Positions 51,633 to 60,391 of a stretch of 64,000 nucleotides of DNA are shown here, piece after piece. The stretch spans positions 434,001 to 498,000 of the forward strand of contig NZ_JBMPIT010000001.1 in assembly GCF_049341845.1 (NCBI RefSeq). The letters run 5' to 3'. Both the position numbers and the translations under genes were made by a program. The stretch's first letter is position 1, and each line of letters opens with the position of its first letter. The notes beneath the pieces are model-generated. The model was not told where the DNA came from, made no database searches, and was given only the letters and a program-made list of their open reading frames with translations. Source of the stretch: Curtobacterium guangdongense. GTDB lineage: Bacteria; Actinomycetota; Actinomycetes; Actinomycetales; Microbacteriaceae.

Positions 51633-52223
51633 ATGACACGACGGGGTTCGTACGCGAAGGGCATCGCGAAGCGCGAGGAGATCCTCACCGTCGCCCTGGA
51701 CCTCGTCGCTCAGCAGGGGTTCCGGCGAACGAGCATCAAGGACATCGCCGACGCGGTCGGGCTGACGCAGGCCGGGCTGCTGCACTACTTCGACTCGAAG
51801 GACGAGCTCTGGGTCGAGATCCTCCGGCGCCGCGACGAGATCGACAACGCGGCGGACTGGCACGCGAACGACCCCGGTGAGCTCCTCGCCGCGATCGTCC
51901 GGCACAACGCGGAGGTCCCGGGGCTCGTCCAGATGTTCGTGAACCTCTCCGCCGCCGCGGCGACCGACCCGGACCACCCGGCGCACGAGTACTTCCGGCA
52001 GCGCTACGAGAACTCCCGACGCACGATGGCCGCGGACTTCCGGGCGATGCAGCAGGACGGCCGGCTCCGCGCCGACGTCGATGCCGAGCAACTCACGAGC
52101 GTGCTGCTCGCGGTGTCCGACGGCATGCAGATCCAGTGGCTGTTCGACCCGTCGCGCGACATGGCCGCGCACGTCGAGCTCGTCGTGCGCATGGCGGTGG
52201 CCCAGGCGGTCCCCTCCGTCTGA
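51633..52223 (+). CDS. TetR family regulator of the beta-glucoside operon
   Basis: 196 residues. EILTVALDLVAQQGFRRTSIKDIADAVGLTQAGLLHYFDSKDELWVEIL is the TetR DNA-binding domain. ATG follows TACAGT (51621-51626) by six bases, so it is leaderless. Divergent from transporter and GH3 genes across a clear operator; likely represses them until a sugar effector binds (inference). Confidence 0.92.
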   Translation: MTRRGSYAKGIAKREEILTVALDLVAQQGFRRTSIKDIADAVGLTQAGLLHYFDSKDELWVEILRRRDEIDNAADWHANDPGELLAAIVRHNAEVPGLVQMFVNLSAAAATDPDHPAHEYFRQRYENSRRTMAADFRAMQQDGRLRADVDAEQLTSVLLAVSDGMQIQWLFDPSRDMAAHVELVVRMAVAQAVPSV

Positions 52224-52323
52224 CACGCGCTCCGCGGACAGGTACCGCTGGTGCCTGGTTGCGGCGGACCCCGCGGTGCAGGATGGACACCGACAGCACG
52301 ACTCGACGATGAGCGGAGGCGCG

Positions 52324-53187
52324 ATGACACGCGTAGTGGTGACCGGCGGCAGCGGCAAGCTCGGACGAGCAGTGGTGCGCGACCTCGACGAACACGGGTA
52401 CGACGTGGTCCTGCTCGACCGGGTCCCCTCCCCCGACAAGCCGGACAGTGTGCAGTTCGTGCGCACCGACCTCGGCGACTACGGGCAGGTGCTGAACGCG
52501 TTCATCGGCATCGACGACCGGTACGACCACGTCGACGCCGTCGTGCACCTCGCCGCGATCCCGGCGCCGGGACAGGTGCCCGACGTGGCGCTCATCACGA
52601 ACAACGTCACCGCGTCCATCAACGTCTTCCACGCCGCACGCGCCGCGAAGATCACGAACGTGGTGTGGGCGTCGAGCGAGACCCTCCTCGGCATCCCGAT
52701 GGGCGAGCACCACCCGCCCTACCTCCCCGTGGACGAGGAGTTCCCGGTGCGCCCGCAGTCGTCGTACTCGCTCGGCAAGGCCGTCGAGGAGGAGATGGCG
52801 CGGCACTTCACCCGCTGGGACCCGACGCTGAAGATGATCGGGCTGCGGTTCTCGAACGTCATGGACGAGACCGACTACCCGTCCTACCCGTGGGACGCCA
52901 CCCCCGAGGCGAAGACGTTCAACCTGTGGTCGTACATCGACTCCCGCGACGGCGCCCAGGCCGTGCGCAAGGCCGTCGAGGCGGACCTGACCGGCTTCGA
53001 GGCGTTCGTCATCGCGAGCCCCGACACCGTGATGGACACCCCGACCATCGAACTCGTCGAACGGTACGTGCCGGACATCGAGCGTCGTGCGGACATCGAC
53101 GGGGTCAGCTCGCTGCTGTCATCGGAGAAGGCCCGCGAACTCCTCGGCTACGACCCGCAGCACAGCTGGCGCGACCACCGCGCCTGA
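52324..53187 (+). CDS. NAD-dependent epimerase/dehydratase family protein
   Basis: 287 residues. VVVTGGSGKLGRAVV, DHVDAVVHLAAIPAP, SSYSLGKAVEEEM (YxxxK) and LRFSNVMDETDYPSYPW. Extended SDR fold; resembles uronate-dehydrogenase-like and sugar-modifying members. GGAGG four bases before ATG 52324. Located next to the sugar genes but separately transcribed. Confidence 0.9.
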   Translation: MTRVVVTGGSGKLGRAVVRDLDEHGYDVVLLDRVPSPDKPDSVQFVRTDLGDYGQVLNAFIGIDDRYDHVDAVVHLAAIPAPGQVPDVALITNNVTASINVFHAARAAKITNVVWASSETLLGIPMGEHHPPYLPVDEEFPVRPQSSYSLGKAVEEEMARHFTRWDPTLKMIGLRFSNVMDETDYPSYPWDATPEAKTFNLWSYIDSRDGAQAVRKAVEADLTGFEAFVIASPDTVMDTPTIELVERYVPDIERRADIDGVSSLLSSEKARELLGYDPQHSWRDHRA

Positions 53188-53190
53188 GCC

Positions 53191-54735
53191 TCACGCGCTC
53201 GGCGTCAGCAGCCCGTCGAGCACGAGGTCACGGGCGGTCGGCAGCAGGTCCGCCGCGAGCACCTGCTCGTCGACGCCCGTGATCTGCGCGAGTGCACCGA
53301 TGATCGCCGCGACGGAGAGCTCCCCGTCGCACGCGCCCACGAACGCGGCGAGCGCCGTGTCCGCGTCGACCCGCCGGCCGAACCCGCCACCCTGCACGAG
53401 CGTCATGACCGTGGGGTCGTCGTTGCCCGGCCAGTAGTACCGCTCCTCGGTGACGTCGCCGGCGACCGTCAGGTGCGCTGCCGCGAGCGCGACGTCGTCG
53501 TGCGCGGCCAGCCAGGCGGCCGCGTCGAGGACGCGGGCCACCGTCGCGCCGAGCCCCGCGGGGTTGGAGCCGAGCGTCTCGGGGACGCGCTCGAAGCGCC
53601 GGAGCTGCACCGTGCCTCCCGTCCCGACCCTGCGGACCACGACGTAGCCGAAGCCGACCCCGGTGACCTTCCGCTCCCGGAAGTCGTCGAGCCACGCGCC
53701 GACCAGCTGGTCGAACGCGGCCGTGCCGGGTTTCGTCCCGCCGTCACGGATCCAGGTCTCGGCGTAGGCGTTCGGGTCCTGCCGTTCGCGCTCGATGACC
53801 CATGCGTCGAGGTCGGTCCCCTCGAACCAGGCGCGGACGCGATCGAGACCGTCGACGCCCCAGTGGTACTCCCAGTTGCCGAGGAGCTGTGCGGTCCCGC
53901 CTGGCTCGAGGTGCTCGGCCAGGCCACGGAGGACGGTCTCGACGAGGGCGTCGCCGACCATCCCGCCGTCGCGGTACTCGTAGGACGGGACGCCTTCGGT
54001 GCGTGGCGTGATGACGAACGGCGGGTTCGACACGATGCGGTCGAAGCGCTCCCCGGCGACGGGCTCGAACAGCGATCCGAAGCGGAAGTCGATGCCGTCG
54101 ATGCCGTTCAGCTGCGCGTTGAACCGTGCGATGTCCAGTGCGCGACGGGAGATGTCGGTCGCGACGACCTCGTCGGCGAAGCGCCGGGCGTGCATGGCCT
54201 GGATGCCGCACCCGGTCCCGAGGTCGAGCACCCGGTGGACGGGTACGGGCACCTGCAGGCCGCTCAGCGTGGTGGTCGCCCCGCCGATGCCGAGGACGTG
54301 TTCCTCGTCGAGCGCGCTGCCGAGGGCGAGCTCCCCGAGGTCGGAGACGATCCACCAGCTGCCGGCACCGGCGTCGTCGACGAACGCGTACGGGCGGAGG
54401 TCGACCGTCGGGTGTGCGCGGTCGTCGTCGACACGGAGCAGGCCGGCGGCCACGACCGCGTCGAGCCCGGCCGTCGGGAACGCCTGCTCGGCGTCGACGC
54501 GGGGCACGGCGAGCCCGAGGACGAAGAGCGTCGCGAGGGTCGTCAGCGGTGTCGTCGGACGGGCGTCGAGCGCACGGACGGCGGCGACGCGGTTCCCACG
54601 GTGCAGCGCGGCCGCGGCGTCGACGCCCCAGAGCGCGTCGACGCCCTCGACGGAGAACCCGGCGGCGGTGAGGTCTGCTGCGAGCGCGCCCGTCGTCTCG
54701 GCGTCGGCGTGGACGTCTGGGAGGGCATGGCTCAT
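53191..54735 (-). CDS. PrmC/RlmG-like SAM-dependent methyltransferase
   Basis: 514 residues. About 150 N-terminal residues of winged-helix-like sequence, then the class I fold: VHRVLDLGTGCGIQAMHA (motif I), VVATDISRRALDIARFNAQLNG, and DRIVSNPPFVIT, the NPPF motif of amino/N-methyltransferases. The C-terminal 140 residues (ERYYWPGNDDPTVMTL) form an actinobacterial extension. Acceptor unknown; rRNA or protein glutamine are candidates. Its ATG overlaps the ArsR stop. Confidence 0.9.
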   Translation of the reverse strand: MSHALPDVHADAETTGALAADLTAAGFSVEGVDALWGVDAAAALHRGNRVAAVRALDARPTTPLTTLATLFVLGLAVPRVDAEQAFPTAGLDAVVAAGLLRVDDDRAHPTVDLRPYAFVDDAGAGSWWIVSDLGELALGSALDEEHVLGIGGATTTLSGLQVPVPVHRVLDLGTGCGIQAMHARRFADEVVATDISRRALDIARFNAQLNGIDGIDFRFGSLFEPVAGERFDRIVSNPPFVITPRTEGVPSYEYRDGGMVGDALVETVLRGLAEHLEPGGTAQLLGNWEYHWGVDGLDRVRAWFEGTDLDAWVIERERQDPNAYAETWIRDGGTKPGTAAFDQLVGAWLDDFRERKVTGVGFGYVVVRRVGTGGTVQLRRFERVPETLGSNPAGLGATVARVLDAAAWLAAHDDVALAAAHLTVAGDVTEERYYWPGNDDPTVMTLVQGGGFGRRVDADTALAAFVGACDGELSVAAIIGALAQITGVDEQVLAADLLPTARDLVLDGLLTPSA

Positions 54736-55097
54736 GCGGTGAGGTCCTCGCGCATCAGTTCGGCGGGCACCGTCCAGTCGAGGACCAGGTCGAGGAGCCC
54801 GGGGAACCGCTGCTGCACGTCCTCGACACGCGCACGGCTGCTGCGGGTGAGTCCCTCCTGGTGCTGCTCGAGCAGGCCGGCCTCGCGCAGGACGCGGAAG
54901 TGGTGCGTCAGCGTGGACTTCGGCCGGTCGATGCCGACCCAGCCGCAGCTGCGGATCCCGCCGGCGGCGTCGACGAGGTACCGGTGCAGGATCGCCAGGC
55001 GGATCGGGTCCGACAGGGCGTCCATGACGACGGGGAGGTCCATCTCGCCCACCGTCGGCTGGGGAAGCCGTTCGGGGGCAGCGGTGCGCTCGGGCAT
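54732..55097 (-). CDS. ArsR family regulator
   Basis: 121 residues. MDALSDPIRLAILHRYLVDAAGG, KSTLTHHFRVLREAGLLEQHQEG: winged HTH without metal-binding Cys clusters (one Cys in RSCGW). ATG 55097 is seven bases after TAGCGT. Divergent from an MFS gene with two identical dyads between, so it probably represses the exporter. Co-transcribed with the methyltransferase. Confidence 0.9.
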   Translation of the reverse strand: MPERTAAPERLPQPTVGEMDLPVVMDALSDPIRLAILHRYLVDAAGGIRSCGWVGIDRPKSTLTHHFRVLREAGLLEQHQEGLTRSSRARVEDVQQRFPGLLDLVLDWTVPAELMREDLTA

Positions 55098-55127
55098 GGA
55101 CGGGACGCTACCACCGTTCACCTCTCA

Positions 55128-55174
55128 GTACGACTTGCGTCGTACAGCAGAGTGCGGTACGACTTTCCTCGTAC
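55128..55174. promoter_or_regulatory. Two copies of an 18-bp ArsR operator
   Basis: GTACGAC-TTGC-GTCGTAC (55128-55145) and GTACGA-CTTTCC-TCGTAC (55157-55174), 29 bp apart start to start, between the ArsR gene and the MFS gene. Confidence 0.8.
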
Positions 55175-55197
55175 TGTTCGTCATCGAAGGGGCACCC

Positions 55198-56457
55198 ATG
55201 CAGTCAGCTCGCTCGGTCGCCGGGTTCTGGATCCTCGCGGCCATGCTGCTCGTCTCGGTCGCGTCGTCCGCCGTGCCGTCGCCGATCTACCCCGTGTACG
55301 CGGCGGAGTGGCACCTGACGCCGCTCATGCTCACCGGGGTGTTCGCGATCTACGTCGCCGGGCTCCTCACGAGCCTGCTCGTCGCCGGCCGCCTGTCCGA
55401 CCACGTCGGGCGGAAGCCGGTGCTCGTCGTCGGTGGGCTCGGCGTCGCGGTTTCGCTCGGGCTCTTCTCGATCGCGGACGGCCTCGGTGCGCTGATCGTC
55501 GACCGCATCGTGCAGGGCGTCTCCGTCGGGCTGCTCATCGGCGCCCTCGGTGCTGCGCTGATCGACAACTCGCTCGAGGCGCATCCCTCCCTCGCGGGCG
55601 TCCTGAACGGGGTGATCCCGCCGATCGCCCTCGCGACCGGAGCCCTGTCGAGCGGTGCCCTCGTCGAGTGGGGCCCGGCGCCGGAACAGCTCGTGTACGT
55701 GCTCTTCGGGGTCCTGCTCGTCCTGATGGTGATCGCGCTCGCGGTCGTCCCCGAGCGGGTCACCCGCCGGCCGGGGGCGCTGCGTTCCCTTCGCCCGACG
55801 ATCTCCGTGCCCCGCTCCTCGCGCCGGCTGTTCCGCGGCGTCGCCGGCTCGCTCATCGCCAGCTGGGCGCTCGGCGGGATGTTCCTGTCACTCGTGCCGT
55901 CGGCGCTCGGGGCGGTGTTCGGGATCACGAACCACTTCGCCGCCGGAGCACTCATCGCCGTCGTCACCGGCGTCGGCGCGCTCACCGGGCTCGCGATCCA
56001 GCGGCTCGACGCGCGCATCGGCGTCCTCATCGGACTCGTCGCGCTGATCCTCGGGCCGGTCGTCACCGTCGCGTTCGTGTTCGCGCACTCGCTGCCCGGC
56101 CTCGTGGTCGGCAGCGCGATCGCCGGTGTCGGGTTCGGTGCCGGGTTCCAGGCGCCGCTCCGGATGCTGCTCGCAACCGCCTCGCCCACGCACCGCGCCG
56201 GGCTGCTCTCCACGATCTACGTCGTGAGCTACCTGGCGTTCGGCGTCCCCGCGGTCATCGGCGGGCTGCTCGAGCCGACGGTCGGACTCGTGCCGGTCAT
56301 CGCCGGGTACGGCGCGTTCATCGTGCTCGCAGCGGTGGTCGCCCTCGTGCTGCAGCTCGTGTCGCGGGACGCCGCCGAGGTCGAGGAGCAGGCGTCCGAA
56401 CGCATCACCACGGGTTCGGTCCGCGTGCAGGCCTGCCCCGCTCCCGCCGCGGACTGA
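55198..56457 (+). CDS. MFS efflux transporter
   Basis: 419 residues, twelve hydrophobic segments. AGRLSDHVGRKPVLVVGGLG is motif A (G-R-L-S-D-x-x-G-R-K-P) and the N-half PSPIYPVYAAEW and GNGVIPP-like sequences fit drug-efflux MFS proteins. ATG 55198, with a weak GAAGGGG ribosome site. Likely regulated by the divergent ArsR protein. Confidence 0.9.
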   Translation: MQSARSVAGFWILAAMLLVSVASSAVPSPIYPVYAAEWHLTPLMLTGVFAIYVAGLLTSLLVAGRLSDHVGRKPVLVVGGLGVAVSLGLFSIADGLGALIVDRIVQGVSVGLLIGALGAALIDNSLEAHPSLAGVLNGVIPPIALATGALSSGALVEWGPAPEQLVYVLFGVLLVLMVIALAVVPERVTRRPGALRSLRPTISVPRSSRRLFRGVAGSLIASWALGGMFLSLVPSALGAVFGITNHFAAGALIAVVTGVGALTGLAIQRLDARIGVLIGLVALILGPVVTVAFVFAHSLPGLVVGSAIAGVGFGAGFQAPLRMLLATASPTHRAGLLSTIYVVSYLAFGVPAVIGGLLEPTVGLVPVIAGYGAFIVLAAVVALVLQLVSRDAAEVEEQASERITTGSVRVQACPAPAAD

Positions 56458-56518
56458 GTCGCGCGCTGCCGCGGGCCCGCTGCTGTGCTGCCGCGGCTGT
56501 GGTGCCGCGGGAGGTCGA

Positions 56519-56609
56519 TTCGCGCGTAGGAAGTCGAATCGCGCGTAGGTAGCCCGGATTTCCGACCCCTTACGCGCGATTCCGCTTCCCATCGCACACG
56601 TTGTGGGTC
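56519..56609. repeat. Dispersed intergenic palindromic repeat, copy 2
   Basis: Same element as 38345-38436: CGCGCGTAGGAAG, GAATCGCGCGTA (56536-56547) / TACGCGCGATTC (56571-56582) with 23-bp spacer, CGTTGTGGGTC (56599-56609). Spacing between blocks is identical in both copies; the spacer itself has diverged. Confidence 0.85.
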
Positions 56610-56638
56610 AGAAGCGCTGGGTCAGAAGCGCTGGGGAG

Positions 56639-57070
56639 TCAGTGCCCGGGACGAGCCGGGCGCCGGCCGATGCTCCGGTGGGCGTCGTCGTGTGCCGCGT
56701 CGACGTCGGCCTTCCCGCGGTCGGCGATGTTGCGGAGCCACTGCGGCCCGTGCGCCTTCGCCCAGTCCCAGAAGCGGTGCAGCTGCGCCTTGAGCCACGT
56801 GATGATCTTGTGGAAGAAGTGGAACTCGCTCGCCAGGATCGTCAGGCCGATGAACACCACGAGCCACCCGGGTCCGGGCAACGGCACGAGGATCAGCCCG
56901 ATGATGACGACCAGCCCGCCGACGATGCCGACGACCACCTTGTAGAAGAGGTGCAGGTGCGGCCGGGCGTGGATCCACTCGCGGGCCTCGTGGAACCAGC
57001 GGAAGCGGTGTCGGAGCGCGGACTCACCGGAGTCCGCTTCCGCGGGTCGGTGGTTCGGGTCGCCGTCCAT
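56639..57070 (-). CDS. TIGR02611/PGPGW family membrane protein
   Basis: 143 residues. Two adjacent helices around the signature LVPLPGPGWLVVFIGL (PGPGW motif), preceded by a basic amphipathic segment and followed by KIITWLKAQLHRFWDW. Widespread actinobacterial family of unknown role. Confidence 0.9.
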   Translation of the reverse strand: MDGDPNHRPAEADSGESALRHRFRWFHEAREWIHARPHLHLFYKVVVGIVGGLVVIIGLILVPLPGPGWLVVFIGLTILASEFHFFHKIITWLKAQLHRFWDWAKAHGPQWLRNIADRGKADVDAAHDDAHRSIGRRPARPGH

Positions 57071-57204
57071 GCCGAAACGGTAGGGCGCGCGGCTGGGAAT
57101 CCGCGGCGCGCGCGGTGCGCACCCGCCGGACGCGGGCGGACCTGCCGGGGGTGCGCCGTGCCTCCCGGCCGGCTCACGTCACCACGGGGCGGACGGGAGG
57201 CTCG

Positions 57205-57537
57205 TCACGCGTGCGCGACGCACGTCGCGGCCCACGGGACTGCCGCCAGTCGTGCCTCCGGGATCGGTTCGCCGCCGACGGCGCACGTCCCGTAGGTTCC
57301 CGCGTCCAGACGTGCGAGTGCGGCGTCGACCTGGCCGATGCGTCGCCGTGCGTCGTCGCGGACCGCACCGAGCGATCCGCGCTCCCACGCCAGCGTCGCT
57401 CCCTCGGGGTCGTGCTCGTCGTCCGTGTTCGCACCGTCACGGGCGTCGCTGACGTCGCGCATGCTCCGCTCGACGTCGGCGATGAGCTTCGTCGCCCGCG
57501 CTCGTTCCGCACGCAGCGCCGCACGTGGATCGTCCAT
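57205..57537 (-). CDS. TraR/DksA-type protein with degenerate zinc finger
   Basis: 110 residues. Helical N-terminus (LRAERARATKLIADVERSM) like the DksA coiled coil, then ALARLDAGTYGTCAVGGEPIPEARLAAVPWAATCVAHA. The family's Cx2C-x17-Cx2C finger reads C-A-V-G ... C-V-A-H here: two Cys replaced by Gly and His. Would bind RNA polymerase secondary channel if functional (family knowledge). ATG 57537 closely follows GGAGG. Confidence 0.85.
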   Translation of the reverse strand: MDDPRAALRAERARATKLIADVERSMRDVSDARDGANTDDEHDPEGATLAWERGSLGAVRDDARRRIGQVDAALARLDAGTYGTCAVGGEPIPEARLAAVPWAATCVAHA

Positions 57538-57587
57538 GTCCTCCGAACCTAGTCCGACGGAATGCGCGACCTCTCGAATGCGTTCGC

Positions 57588-58625
57588 ATGGACATGACCA
57601 AGATCGGGTTCCTGTCGTTCGGACACTGGCGTGACGTCCCCGGATCGAAGGTGCGCAGCGGCCGCGAGGCCCTCGTGCAGGCGATCGACCTCGCGGTGGC
57701 GGCCGAGGAAGCGGGCGTCGACGGCGCGTACTTCCGCGTGCACCACTTCGCCCCCCAGCAGGCCGCACCGTTCCCGCTGCTCTCCGCCATCGCGGCGAAG
57801 ACGAGCCGCATCGAGATCGGCACCGGCGTGATCGACATGCGCTACGAGAACCCCCTCTACATGGCCGAGGAGGCTGCAGCGACCGACCTCATCTCCGGCG
57901 GGCGGCTGCAGCTCGGCGTCTCGCGGGGATCACCCGAGACCGCTCAGGCCGGTTACCAGCAGTTCGGGTACGTGCCCGACGCCTCGGACCCGAACGGCGC
58001 CGATCTCGCCCGTGCGCACACGAGCGTGTTCCGCCGCGCGATCGCCGGTGAGCCGATGGCGAACGCGAACCCGCAGATGACGGGTGCCGCGGGCTCACTG
58101 CCGGTCTTCCCGCTGTCCGACACGCTCCCCGACCGCATCTGGTGGGGTGCCGGGACACGCGCCACCGCCGAGTGGACGGCCGAGCAGGGCATGAACCTGA
58201 TGTCGTCGACCCTCTTGACCGAGGACACCGGCGTGCCGTTCGACGAGCTGCAGGCCGAGCAGATCGAGCGCTTCCGTCGGGTCTGGGCCAAGTCCGGCTG
58301 GGACCGGGCACCCCGGGTCTCCGTGTCGCGCAGCATCATCCCGATCATCGACGACGAGTCACGGCACTACTTCGGCGTGCGCGCGCAGGTCGAGGGAACC
58401 GACCAGGTCGGGTACCTCGACGGTGGGCTCGCCCGCTTCGGCCGGTCGTACATCGGGTCTCCGGAGTCGCTCGTCGAGGAGCTCTCGGCGGACGCCGCCG
58501 TCCGTGCTGCCGACACCGTCCTCGTCACCGTGCCGAACCAGCTGGGCGTGGACTTCAACGCCCGACTCCTCGCCGCGGTGAAGGACGTCTTCGCCGAGGT
58601 GGACGCCGCGCCGGCGCGCGCGTAG
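57588..58625 (+). CDS. LLM-class flavin-dependent oxidoreductase
   Basis: 345 residues. TKIGFLSFGHW, EEAGVDGAYFRVHHFAPQQAAPFPLLSAIAAKTSRIEIGTGVIDMRYENPLYMAEEAAATDLISGGRLQLGVSRG and IWWGAGTRATAEWTAEQG are luciferase-like signatures; the protein is a distant paralogue of that at 46296. ATG 57588 or 57594. Substrate unknown. Confidence 0.92.
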   Translation: MDMTKIGFLSFGHWRDVPGSKVRSGREALVQAIDLAVAAEEAGVDGAYFRVHHFAPQQAAPFPLLSAIAAKTSRIEIGTGVIDMRYENPLYMAEEAAATDLISGGRLQLGVSRGSPETAQAGYQQFGYVPDASDPNGADLARAHTSVFRRAIAGEPMANANPQMTGAAGSLPVFPLSDTLPDRIWWGAGTRATAEWTAEQGMNLMSSTLLTEDTGVPFDELQAEQIERFRRVWAKSGWDRAPRVSVSRSIIPIIDDESRHYFGVRAQVEGTDQVGYLDGGLARFGRSYIGSPESLVEELSADAAVRAADTVLVTVPNQLGVDFNARLLAAVKDVFAEVDAAPARA

Positions 58626-58723
58626 GCGTCCCCCTTCCTGCCGACACCCGGGTTGGGACTGGGGGGCGCGCACGGCGGCACGTAGCGTCGGAGCGCACCA
58701 TCCCCCGTTCTCAGGAGCACCTC

Positions 58724-59173
58724 GTGACGCTGCCGGCCGCTGGCTGGTTCCCGGACCCCCGGGATGCCGGTCGTCTCCGTTGGTGGGACGGTCACGCCTG
58801 GGGGGAGGCGACGCGGGCGGTTCCGGCGCGGCAGGTCGAGCCGGTGCTGCCGATCGTGGTGGCGTCGACGGGTCCGGCCTTCTCGGTGCGGACCGGCACC
58901 GTCGAACACCGTGCGTGGGCGTACGGCGCGAGCACGTCCCGGAAGCTCTGCGCGTTCGCGATCTCCGCGGTGCTGCTCGCCGTCGCGTCCCTGCTGCTGA
59001 ACCCCTACGGCGTCTTCAGCGTGCTCGCCGTGGTCGCCGCCGTGATCGGGATCGTCCGCCCGGGTGCGACTGGCCGGTGGCGGGTCCTCGCTCGGAGCCT
59101 GGCGGTGTCGTCGCTGGTCCTCGCCGTCGCGACGGGCATCATCGCCGCAGACGTCCACTTCCCGGTGGCTTGA
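58724..59173 (+). CDS. DUF2510 domain membrane protein
   Basis: 149 residues. AGWFPDPRDAGRLRWWDGHAWGE is the DUF2510 module; two to three hydrophobic segments follow (AISAVLLAVASLLL; VLAVVAAVIGIV; SLAVSSLVLAVATGIIA). Common actinobacterial cell-envelope protein of unknown function. GTG start with AGGAG seven bases upstream. Confidence 0.9.
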   Translation: MTLPAAGWFPDPRDAGRLRWWDGHAWGEATRAVPARQVEPVLPIVVASTGPAFSVRTGTVEHRAWAYGASTSRKLCAFAISAVLLAVASLLLNPYGVFSVLAVVAAVIGIVRPGATGRWRVLARSLAVSSLVLAVATGIIAADVHFPVA

Positions 59174-59256
59174 GCAGAGCCGTCCCGCTCCTGCGCTCCC
59201 GGCTCGCTCGCGCCCGGCGCTCGCGCTCCTCACGCTCCTCGTCCCGGTCGCCCTGG

Positions 59257-59395
59257 CGATCGAGTGCGCAGAAGACGAGGGACGACCGCCCCGCAGACCC
59301 CCTTTTCTGCGCACTCGATCGGCCGACGGGACTGGCGGCGCACTCGATCGGCCGGCGGGACTGGCGGCGCGTGCGATCGGCCGATGGGATGCGCC
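59257..59395. repeat. 17-bp inverted repeat joined to three 29-bp tandem repeats
   Basis: CGATCGAGTGCGCAGAA (59257-59273) and its perfect complement TTCTGCGCACTCGATCG (59305-59321) flank a 31-bp spacer. Starting inside the right arm are three 29-bp units (59309-59337, 59338-59366, 59367-59395); the first two differ at one base, the third is more diverged. Occupies most of the gap between convergent DUF2510 and xerD genes. Confidence 0.85.
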
Positions 59396-59407
59396 GCCGC
59401 ACCCCGC

Positions 59408-60382
59408 CTACCGCCGGGCCCGTGGGTGCGCCGTCTGGTACACGTCGCGGAGCATGTCGGCCGTGACCATCGTGTAGATCTGCGTCGTCGCCACGCTCGC
59501 GTGCCCGAGGAGCTCCTGCACGACCCGGACGTCCGCCCCGCCCTCGAGCAGGTGCGTCGCGAACGAGTGCCGGAACGTGTGCGGCGACACGTGGGCGGAC
59601 AGGTCGGCCCGGTCGGCCGCGGCCTGGATCACGAGCCAGGCGCTCTGGCGTGACAGCCGTGCCCCGCGGGCCCCGAGGAAGAGCGCCGGCGTCGACGGCC
59701 CCCGCACGGCGAAGACCGGTCGTGCCCGCACCAGGTACGCCTCGATCGCGGCCCGCGCGTAGCTGCCGAGCGGCACGATCCGCTGCTTGTTCCCCTTGCC
59801 CGTGACCTTGACGACCGAGACCCCGGTTCCGTCCGGGTCGTCCGTCACGTCGTCGACCGAGAGCCCGACGGCCTCGGAGATGCGCGCACCGGTGGCGTAC
59901 AGGAGTTCCAGGAGCGCCCGGTCGCGCAACTGCACGGGATCGTCCCCGTCGACGGCCTGCAGCAGCCGGTCCATGTCGTCGACCGAGATCGCCTTCGGGA
60001 GCCGCATCGGTGCCTTCGGCGGACGGACGGACGCGCCGGGGTCGAGTGGCAGCCATCCCTCCCCAGCGGCGAACGTCGCGAAGGACCGCACAGAACTGAG
60101 CATCCGGGCGACGGACCGTGGCGCCAGCGGCGATGCTGCTCGCGTGGCCAGATGCGAAACGAACCCCGCGAGATCCGCTCGCGTCAGTCGAGCGACGTCG
60201 TCGACGACCGATGCACCCCCGGCCCGGTCGGCTCCCTCGGAGTCGATCTCCGGCTGGGTACCGACCCACGTGGCGAAGGTCACGAGGTCCCGCCGGTACG
60301 CCGACAGCGTGTGCTGCGACAGCCCCCGCTCGATCGCGACGTGTCGCAGGTACGTCTCGGTGGCGGCAGCGAGCGAGACCAT
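59408..60382 (-). CDS. xerD: Tyrosine recombinase XerD
   Basis: 324 residues. N-terminal SAM-like core-binding domain (YLRHVAIERGLSQHTLSAYRRDL), catalytic domain with GARISE (Arg), TGKGNKQR (Lys), HTFRHSFA (His-Arg), LGHASVATT (His) and IYTMV (Tyr nucleophile). Resolves chromosome dimers at dif with XerC. Nine bases after the NUDIX stop, in the pyrG-NUDIX-xerD order typical of actinobacteria. Confidence 0.96.
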   Translation of the reverse strand: MVSLAAATETYLRHVAIERGLSQHTLSAYRRDLVTFATWVGTQPEIDSEGADRAGGASVVDDVARLTRADLAGFVSHLATRAASPLAPRSVARMLSSVRSFATFAAGEGWLPLDPGASVRPPKAPMRLPKAISVDDMDRLLQAVDGDDPVQLRDRALLELLYATGARISEAVGLSVDDVTDDPDGTGVSVVKVTGKGNKQRIVPLGSYARAAIEAYLVRARPVFAVRGPSTPALFLGARGARLSRQSAWLVIQAAADRADLSAHVSPHTFRHSFATHLLEGGADVRVVQELLGHASVATTQIYTMVTADMLRDVYQTAHPRARR

Positions 60383-60391
60383 CCCCGAAGG

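Noticed and set aside
53473..55197. Extension of the MFS frame upstream to 53473
   Set aside because: It is antisense to the methyltransferase and ArsR genes and runs through the dyads; the true start is ATG 55198.
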